Assembly: GCA_019843655.1 (NCBI GenBank)
Contig: JACDQD010000005.1
Span: 8,583,575-8,647,574, forward strand
Direction: 5' to 3'
From: Lethocerus indicus
Taxonomy: Eukaryota; Arthropoda; Insecta; Hemiptera; Belostomatidae
Length of the DNA: 64,000 bases
The notes under the pieces were generated by a model that saw nothing but the letters and a program-made list of their open reading frames with translations, was not told where the DNA came from and did not search any database. Made by a program: the position numbers and the translations under genes. Shown here piece by piece: positions 57,283-64,000 of this stretch (the stretch's first letter is position 1; every line of letters begins with the position of its first letter).

Positions 57283-58044
57283 GTAAGTCTCATTTCTGTT
57301 CAACAATTATCTGCTTTTCGCAATCCTCACTACTCAGTCTGTGCATTGTTTACTACGGTTCAAGGCAAATTTCGGGAAAAAGTGACTGAACCCTGTCTTT
57401 AACTTTACGGTCAACCTAAGCCGGGGATCAATGGCGCGCGTTCAGGATTGCCGAAATGTTTGTAGTCGAATAACGCGTTCTATTTTGAATAAACTGGCTT
57501 TAGTTTGAGGAACTGTGATTTGTTGGATATTTTGCTTTGTTTTTGTCTTCAACCGGTTAATCATTGTACTTCGGCAGGCAGTTATTTTGTTCCTATTAAC
57601 TTATAAAATTGATATTCATGTTCACCTAAAGGTTCTTTGTATCTGTAATTAATATAAATCCTCGCGTATCCCTTAATATTCCCGATATATTGATGCGATT
57701 TTTTCTTTTTACCTGGTATCAGGTTGTTCAAAAAAGTGTTCCTTAGGGTCTTTTTTATTCAAATATAGTTATTTCCTCTCTCTAATGTCCCCAAATTGTT
57801 TTACTGGTAATTGGATAATAATGAAAGAGCGGGTCGTCCGAGGATTCGGCTGCCATTTTGAATTGACAAAGCTGCCCTCTACAGGCGGTTTACCCAGTCT
57901 ACCCGTAGCTTCCTTTGTTCGGGGATCAATACACTCCAGTTTAAACCCTTATTGATTGTATATGGTAGACTAACCAATTTTCTGTTAAATAATATTAAGA
58001 TTTTGTAGCCTTACAGTTTTACTACAGCCATTTATGTTTTTCAG
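57283..58044. other. Probable BTB-B 5' UTR intron
   Basis: 762 bp from GTAAGT to TTTTTCAG. Nothing else was recognised. Confidence 0.4.
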
Positions 58045-58050
58045 GATACA

Positions 58051-58218
58051 ATGGGGGAGCAGTTTTGTCTTAAGTGGAACAATCACCAGTCAACATTGAT
58101 ATCTATTTTTGATACTTTGCTCGATAGCGGAAACCATGTGGACTGTTGCTTGGCCGCCGAGGGCAAGTCTTTGAACGCCCACAAAGTTATACTGTCTGCA
58201 TGCAGTCCATACCTTGAG
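58051..58218 (+). CDS. BTB-B coding exon 1
   Basis: Acceptor TTTTTCAG six bases before the ATG; donor GAG/GTGAGT. Encodes 56 residues, the same length and phase 0 end as the BTB-A exon. Confidence 0.9.
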
Positions 58219-60197
58219 GTGAGTTAATTTCAGAGTTCGTTGAACTACATTGCTGTGCATATTTCCGTTTGCAAGAGATGAAGTGCATTAGTGGTTTTGA
58301 TAGAATGCATTATTTCCCTTTTCTTGAACTCTGTCATAACCTCTACTACACTTTCATTTCAAATGCATTCCGGAATATTTTACTATATTGCCGGCACAAG
58401 GATTAGTGGTTAAACCCAATCTTGGTATGAGTGATTCTTATTACAAATGTAAAAATTTTGATAATAGTATTTTTAAATATAAAACTTAAGATGGTTTAGA
58501 TTGTAACATATGAATAAAATAAGGTTAGATAAATCTGAACACTTGTAATAATAAATAATTAACCATTGATTATCTAATTGCACTCGTATTCTTATTATGA
58601 AGAAACTAGAACAAATTTTATATGGTACTGAATTGACTTGAATGGATCATGGGTACGTTAACTGTTATGTCAGGACGTTGTGGGAGCTGTCTTAAACTGG
58701 TAATAGCAAGAGTATTTTGGAGGCAATGAATGGATGATCTCTGGTTTACACTAACTCCAAAAATGCTCTTGTCAAATTACAAATTTGAGAATGGCTACTG
58801 CCCCATATATAAGAGTCAAACTGATCTGTGATCCACATATAATGTTTTCATCTTCGTCAAAATTTCATCTTTGTAATTTACAATTCCAGACACATTGCTT
58901 ATAACTTTTTTTTTAATTTTTCAGTACCTGTTGAACCAACACCAGGATAAATATCCAGTGTTGGTGTTCAGCGACTTGAAATTCCATGAGCTGAAAGCGA
59001 TGTTGGAGTACATGTATAGGGGCGAGGTAAATGTGGTGCAAGAACAGCTGAATGGGTTTTTGAAAGCTGCCGAAGCCCTACAAATAAAGGGGCTGACTGA
59101 TCAAGGAGGCGGGGGAGGTGGAGGAGGTGGGGGAGGCGACACCGATATTGGTGGCGGCGGCGGCGGCGGCAGCAACAGCGGGGGCATGTCAAACAAACGG
59201 AAACCGAGAGATGACCATCAGGAGTTGGCGTCTGCCGATTGCGGGTCAATGTCGCCTTCGACTGGAGGAGGCGGCGGTGGCGGTGGTAAGAGGCGAAGGC
59301 AGAGGAGGACCTCTCAGGATCAACAGAGCTCTGTACCTCCGATCGACAACCACCCGGACACCAGCAGCAACTCCTGTGATATACTACCCCAGGCATCGGC
59401 CTCCTCCGTCGTTACCAAACCTCCTAAAATTGAGACTGATAGACTTAGCACCACATCGACCTCGTCCAACCAACAGCAGCAGCCGCCTCCCCCACCGCCC
59501 CAATCCGCCATTATGATCAAGGAAAAGATTGAGCCCCCAGACCTAATCCAGCCCAAGGCCGAGTACCTGGAAGACCCGAATGATGACCACATTGAAGATC
59601 TCACACTGGACGACGATGATGATGACGATTCCTACTTGGCTAAACCGGGTTCTTCTCACGCTCCCGATTCTCAAGGTTTGTATTTTTTACTATTTGTGTT
59701 AACGACCTCCGGGGTAACCTCGGAGGGTTACTAAACTCAAAATTAAGACTTACTAGTTAATAAGTAACCAATTTGATATTCATACTCGATATGATAATAA
59801 ACAAATCATAGTCTGTGACAACTATTAACACGTTCGGCGCCCAACGTGATTCTGTGAATTTCTTGTGGGGCCCAAATCCCCATTTGGAGGTATTTGGTAC
59901 AAAAAAATGGAGATATGAAAATTCCGGGAAGTTGTAGTCACAGATTGGTTGTCCTTAGAAAATACTGTGCCTGATAGACACAGAAGGAGGATAGTGTCTC
60001 ACCACTTGGAGGTTCGCAAGAATCAGCAGGGCAAACCTGTAAGAAAGATGTGCATCCTGTGTTACCGAAAGAAGAGGGAAACTGTCGGACGCGAACAAGC
60101 AAGGAAAAGCGTTAAAAAAACGACAACGTATTGTTTGAATTGCCCACAATTGCCACAGATGTGCTTGGACTGTTTCAATGAATATCATGCGATGTAG
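58051..60197 (+). CDS. BTB-B: BTB protein, isoform ending in piggyBac-derived Cys/His domain
   Basis: Exons 58051-58218, 58925-59675 and 59959-60197 join in frame into 385 aa. Residues 1 to about 118 are a lola-like BTB domain (FCLKWNNHQSTLIS, HVDCCLAAEGKS, AHKVILSACSPYLE, LEYMYRGEV, ALQIKGL). The linker has two poly-Gly runs, a basic cluster (GKRRRQRRTS), a Gln/Pro run and a C-terminal acidic block with seven consecutive Asp. It ends DSQ-G at a phase-1 donor, exactly as BTB-A does. The third exon lies inside a piggyBac element and encodes CILCYRKK ... CLNCPQLPQMCLDCFNEYH, a piggyBac-type C-terminal zinc-binding motif. An alternative route uses the cassette exon at 60766-60864. The BTB part is firm; use of the transposon exon is inferred from phase and splice site. 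Confidence 0.7.
58219..58924. other. BTB-B intron 1
   Basis: GTGAGT to TTTTTCAG, 706 bp, A+T-rich; nothing recognised. Confidence 0.7.
58925..59675 (+). CDS. BTB-B coding exon 2 (BTB second half, low-complexity linker)
   Basis: Acceptor TTTTTCAG. Starts YLLNQHQDKYPVLVFSDLKF. Poly-Gly, basic, Gln/Pro and poly-Asp segments follow. Ends CCCGATTCTCAAG with a GTTTGT donor, phase 1. The last nine coding bases and the donor are the same as in BTB-A (GATTCTCAAG/GTTTGT). Confidence 0.9.
59959..60197 (+). CDS. BTB-B alternative terminal exon derived from piggyBac transposase
   Basis: A possible acceptor, TTGTCCTTAG, gives phase 1 and joins the upstream G to AA (Glu). It reads NTVPDRHRRRIVSHHLEV, GKPVRKMCILCYRK, TTTYCLNC and CLDCFNEYHAM-stop: C-x2-C-x23-C-x2-C-x6-C-x2-C-x4-H. 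The polypyrimidine tract is weak. If it is not spliced, this is simply the relic coding end of the transposon. Confidence 0.55.
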
Positions 60198-60228
60198 ATA
60201 ATGCAATATTTTATCCTAAATATAAATT

Positions 60229-60234
60229 AATAAA
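60229..60234 (+). terminator. Poly(A) signal inside the piggyBac element
   Basis: AATAAA 32 bases after the stop of the transposon-derived exon and still inside the element. Confidence 0.5.
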
Positions 60235-60765
60235 AAGTAGAGTATCATTTATTTTTATGCTGTATATTCTATATTTATATTTCAGTGCTTGTTCTATTAA
60301 ATTTCTTTTAAAAATGCAACTGATAATCTTATTTAACTTGAACAAGAAAAGCGTTATCCATATATGGGTGATGGTGCCCCCACGGAAGCATACCCGTCAC
60401 CCAAATATGGGTGACACGGTGCCGAACGTGTTAAAACTCATCTTTGTGGGTGGATCTTTAACTACAAATCCTCTCCCCTGTTGGATCAATTGAAATTTGA
60501 ATACAGAAGTTATAGCTTGGATATTATTTTTACTACTTTCTGAAGAAACGAAAAAGGAAAAAGTCATACCAGAAAAATATGTAGTGTGTGGAAAATTCAA
60601 TTAAGAGAAATAGATACTTTTTTGAACTGTTGATGTTGGGTTGTACTCCTTATTTGATGAAATAAATTTGATTCTTGAAAAAAAAATCACTTTGTACTAT
60701 TGTATTAAGCTTAAGATTTTGCCAAAAAGAATTGAAAACTTATCAGAATTTGTTGTTTTGTTCAG

Positions 60766-60864
60766 GTTACGACACCAGTTGGCAGTACAATGCAGATACC
60801 TCCAATCCTCCTGATTTGTTTCTGGGATCCCAGGATCCCTCCGGTAATCAAAATAACTCTCAAG
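60766..60864 (+). CDS. BTB-B cassette exon (99 nt)
   Basis: Acceptor TTTTGTTCAG and donor GTAAGC, phase 1 at both ends. It restores GYDTSWQYNADTSNPPDLF and ends GNQNNSQ-G. The SQ-G at its donor mirrors the DSQ-G at the previous donor. It is open throughout in the frame fixed by exon 2, so it can be included or skipped. Later exons, presumably alternative DNA-binding ends, would lie right of the window. Confidence 0.75.
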
Positions 60865-63800
60865 GTAAGCACAGACCTTCTGACTTATATTCGTTCTGTA
60901 CAGGAAATTGAAAATTAGATTTTCTGTGCAAACGAAATTTTATAAATTTTGTTGTGGTGAGTGAATGTGTAATGATTATTAGAAGAAAATAAAATTATGG
61001 CATAATGTGTATAAGAAAAAATTACCAGAGTACAGAGTAAGCCAGTAAGGTGTATTGTCAAAACATGAATTTATTTTTACTGTGATAAATTTCAAACATT
61101 AAGTTTTGAATTGACAGTCATTAAATTCTATGTTTTGTTACACATTCACTTGAAGCAAACCAAAGTATGTTTCATTTCCATTTATTTGAGTAATAGGACT
61201 TCTTTTCTTAACATACGCTGCATTTATTTATTGTTAACTGTATATTGCTGGTGTTGGGTTTTTTGTACAAAATCATCATTGATAAAATTATTCTAAAGAA
61301 GTCCTAATGCTTTGTATATGTACCAAATGTTTTTGTATGCTCCGATACAAAACCATTTTAATGGAAAGGTAAGGCGCAACTTGAATAAATAACTATCAGG
61401 TTGGGCCCAGCCTTCCTTTATATACTTTTCTTGTTCATATTTATTTACAATTTTTCTGTGAATATGTTTGTTGATCTCTTCTTTGTCTGTAACATCTAAT
61501 GGTGTCGGGTTTGTTGACTTCCTGGGTTATTGGCAAATTAGTTGTTTCCATATATCCATCAGTAATTGATTGTTTAAACGGGTAAGTTGTTTTTCAAGTG
61601 TTAACAAAAGTGAAATTTACAAGTGTTTAAATATAAAGTGAAATGTAAGTGCTAAATGAAGACAGCAGAGATGAAGCCTGGATGGATTCTTCTAAGAGGA
61701 GTTGCCCCTTCAAGCATGTAAGTACTGGTAAAAAGGTATCTAGGTATATATTTCATGTTTTTATTAAGTGGTCTAGTTTTTAAGAATTTATATTTTGGTT
61801 ACAATTTTTTTGATATTCAGTTATCAAGTAAGTATTAAATAGTAAGTCAATCAATAAGTGCAGGATTGTTCTTCATATTTTACAAAAACTGCTGAAACTT
61901 ATTTTGTAATTGTGTCTGTGTGTGCTTGCTCTCTGGTGCCTTTTAATATTTATGTGAAAATTATTAGTGCATTTGGAAGTACGCTGCAAGAAGACATGGA
62001 AAAGGTTGGTATAATCAAAGTAAGGTAAGTAAAACATGTTTATTAATGCATAATTGCGCTAAAAATAACACAAACAAGTATTTCTTTTATTATTTGTTAA
62101 ATACTGACATTTTTAAACTTATCTTGGAAGTAATGTTATTAGGGGGTAGAGGATGAGCTTGTAATGTAATAGTTTTTCAATTTATTTTTAAATTCATTTA
62201 CTTATAGGGTGAAAATTTTATTAAATGGGTGTTCAGAAATTGTAAAATCAATATCTTGTAAGGTAAAGTATTGCTCAGTGGGTAATTGATAGTAGTATGA
62301 GGCATGTAAATAGTTGAATTAAGAGGAGTAATCTTAACAGAATGTTAGTGGGATTGTGCAAGGTTCATAAAACTTGATTTGTGGAAAGACTGTTCACAGA
62401 TATAAATTTTAATTCTTGCGCCAACGAAAAGAGTAGAAATCGGTTCATCCAGTTAATCAGTTCGAATATTTGTCAAACTAATTGGTCATTTGTTAATTTG
62501 CTACTTGATATAAATCTAATTCTTACTGTGAACAGAATTTAGACTTAAAAGTCAAGATGCCTTCCTAGTGTTAACCTAAGGGTTTATTGGTTCATTTCAG
62601 TTTGGGCGCTGAACGAGTGTTTCCAAATTAATGGAAAGTTCATCCGGTAATCAATTCATCTAGTTTTTGGTCAAACTAACGTACAATTCGTGGTGGGGGG
62701 GGGCTAATATGTAAAAATCTAGTCAAAGTTGTAGCCGCGCATGTCTGAAGTGCAGTAAATTTCCTAGTTAAACTGATGGATATTGTCTGCTGGTAGCAAT
62801 TCTCCACTTCCTGGTAGAGGTAACTGCCATTATTCCCAAGAGAATACAAAGAAGAAATTGAAACGAAAATTATTAATAATTATTAGTTTGTGGACAAATT
62901 ACATTCAGTTCGAGGTCATCTGTTTGTGTGCAACTGGTTATCGAGAATACCATTGAAATGTGATAGTGACCTGGAAACAAAAAATTTTGCTTTGGGGGGG
63001 GGGAAGAGTGCAGTTCATAAATTGGGGTGCAAATTGTTGCTGAATGTTTTTGAAGAAATCTTCTTTATTAGAGAAACTGCATTTAATACTATAAATTGGA
63101 ATTTGCAGGATGTTAGTACCCAGGAAGGTTACATTGTTCAGGCGGTGCAGTTGTATTTAGAGCGTAATGCTCCTATGTATGTGGCTCTGATATCTCGCCG
63201 GTTGTATTTGAGTTAATCATTTTGTTTTTACCGGTTTCCTCCATGTCGAACTGTATCACTATAGCCAGGAACGTCGCAGAAGACGAGATCATCTACAAAA
63301 TGTCAAAAAAAAATTTGATAACGATGTAAACGCTCCAGACTGATGCCGCGCAGTTTGCCACAAACTACAATTTCAAAATCATTGAACAAAGCTATTTGTT
63401 AAAACGATCGCGGTAGAAATCTGTTTACGGCCAAAAGTTGAATGAAATCACGGGAAGTCACTGTCTAATAAGAGGTTATCTTTCAATATTGTCTTCTTTC
63501 GGCACAAGCTAGTTTGCAAATGAAGTGGTGAAGAGCTTTCCATTTTGAATGAATGATGTGTGCCATTTCGAGAGAATGCCACTAGAGCCTGATTTAAGTT
63601 TGGTATAAACTGTTTACATTCGCATGTAACTCGAAAGCAATTTCAATATGTATAGACCTGCCTCTTCCCGTCCTTATCCGCAGTTCCGAAGAATAGGGCG
63701 AACAATATTACGTTTCCAAAGCTCAGTCTGTAGACTGAAACTTGGATGTTAACGTGCAGTTTCCGCTATGGGGCAAGACACGAATTCACCCGGGGCGAAG

Positions 63801-64000
63801 TGAAATTGTTTAGCAAAACATTAAGGTCGGTTGGGAGGTCTGCTTTAATCATGTCTATGCGGTAAGGCTTGAAAAAAAAAACATTCTAAAGTTTGGGCCC
63901 GCCCGCATTTCCTTATGCTGTTGGCATATGTTTTCGAGTTAAATAAATACCCTGGCCGTTGGTGGCTTGGAGGCACCAATCGCGATATACTGTACGGCTA
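60865..64000. other. Downstream BTB-B intron / window end
   Basis: 3.1 kb, A+T-rich. The longest open frame (62890-63216, +) has no recognisable motif and sits in the wrong phase for BTB-B. No terminal exon was identified; BTB-B is probably incomplete at the right edge. Confidence 0.5.

Larger units (their letters stand above)
59829..60430 (+). mobile_element. Internally deleted piggyBac element carrying a transposase C-terminus
   Basis: A 602-bp element between TTAA duplications (59825-59828 and 60431-60434). Termini are CACGTTCGGCGCC at the left and its near inverse GGTGCCGAACGTG at the right (12 of 13 match). The right end also has a subterminal hairpin (GTCACCC ... GGGTGAC). It retains the last 79 codons of a piggyBac transposase, the stop and AATAAA. 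The catalytic domain is gone, so it cannot move on its own. Confidence 0.9.

Noticed and set aside
61655..61721. Short frame reading MDSSKRSCPFKH before a GTAAGT
   Set aside because: Too short. It lacks a convincing acceptor in the right phase and has no domain.
62890..63216. 108-codon open frame near the right edge, with an AG acceptor-like TTTGCAG inside
   Set aside because: No known motif, and the frame after the acceptor does not fit the phase-1 donor of BTB-B (phase 1 gives an immediate stop).

Overview
The window looks like nuclear DNA from an insect. It is A+T-rich and intron-rich, carries microsatellites and many short transposon relics, and encodes members of the BTB (tramtrack group) transcription-factor family. 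Three kinds of evidence point to the lola/pipsqueak neighbourhood: a run of alternative zinc-finger terminal exons of the longitudinals lacking (lola) type, a complete pipsqueak (psq) gene with four HTH_psq repeats, and two further lola-like BTB genes. In Drosophila lola and psq are neighbours at 47A, so part of this is probably conserved microsynteny. I cannot name the species.

Layout. (1) 0.7-16.1 kb, + strand: seven alternative 3' terminal units, one split over two exons. Each encodes a C2HC plus C2H2 finger pair with its own stop. All enter in phase 1, so they can replace one another behind a common BTB region that lies left of the window. (2) 21.6-23.4 kb, +: BTB-A, three exons, 389 aa, ending in a piggyBac-transposase-type Cys/His zinc-binding tail. 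(3) 28.9-44.5 kb, -: pipsqueak, ten coding exons, 748 aa, plus probable 5' untranslated exons near 43.9-44.5 kb. (4) 44.5-57 kb: intergenic, with pyrimidine-rich tracts and transposon fragments. (5) 57.1-60.9 kb, +: BTB-B, a paralogue of BTB-A. It has one terminal exon inside a 602-bp piggyBac element (TTAA duplications and inverted termini intact) and one cassette exon leading to exons beyond the window.

The most interesting point is that two paralogous BTB genes can each splice from the same conserved phase-1 donor (D-S-Q-G) to a different piggyBac-derived C-terminal zinc-binding domain. One copy looks old and domesticated. The other still sits in a recognisable transposon that would supply the acceptor, coding sequence, stop and poly(A) signal.

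The non-coding DNA holds a family of foldback-like repeats (about 10 copies), at least five jockey-like LINE 3' fragments (one with a perfect 12-bp target duplication), a second TTAA-flanked piggyBac-like element inside psq, a 286-bp near-identical direct duplication around the first psq coding exon, minisatellites and several (TA)n/(CA)n tracts. All splice sites and proteins are read by eye from the genomic sequence; no transcript evidence was available.
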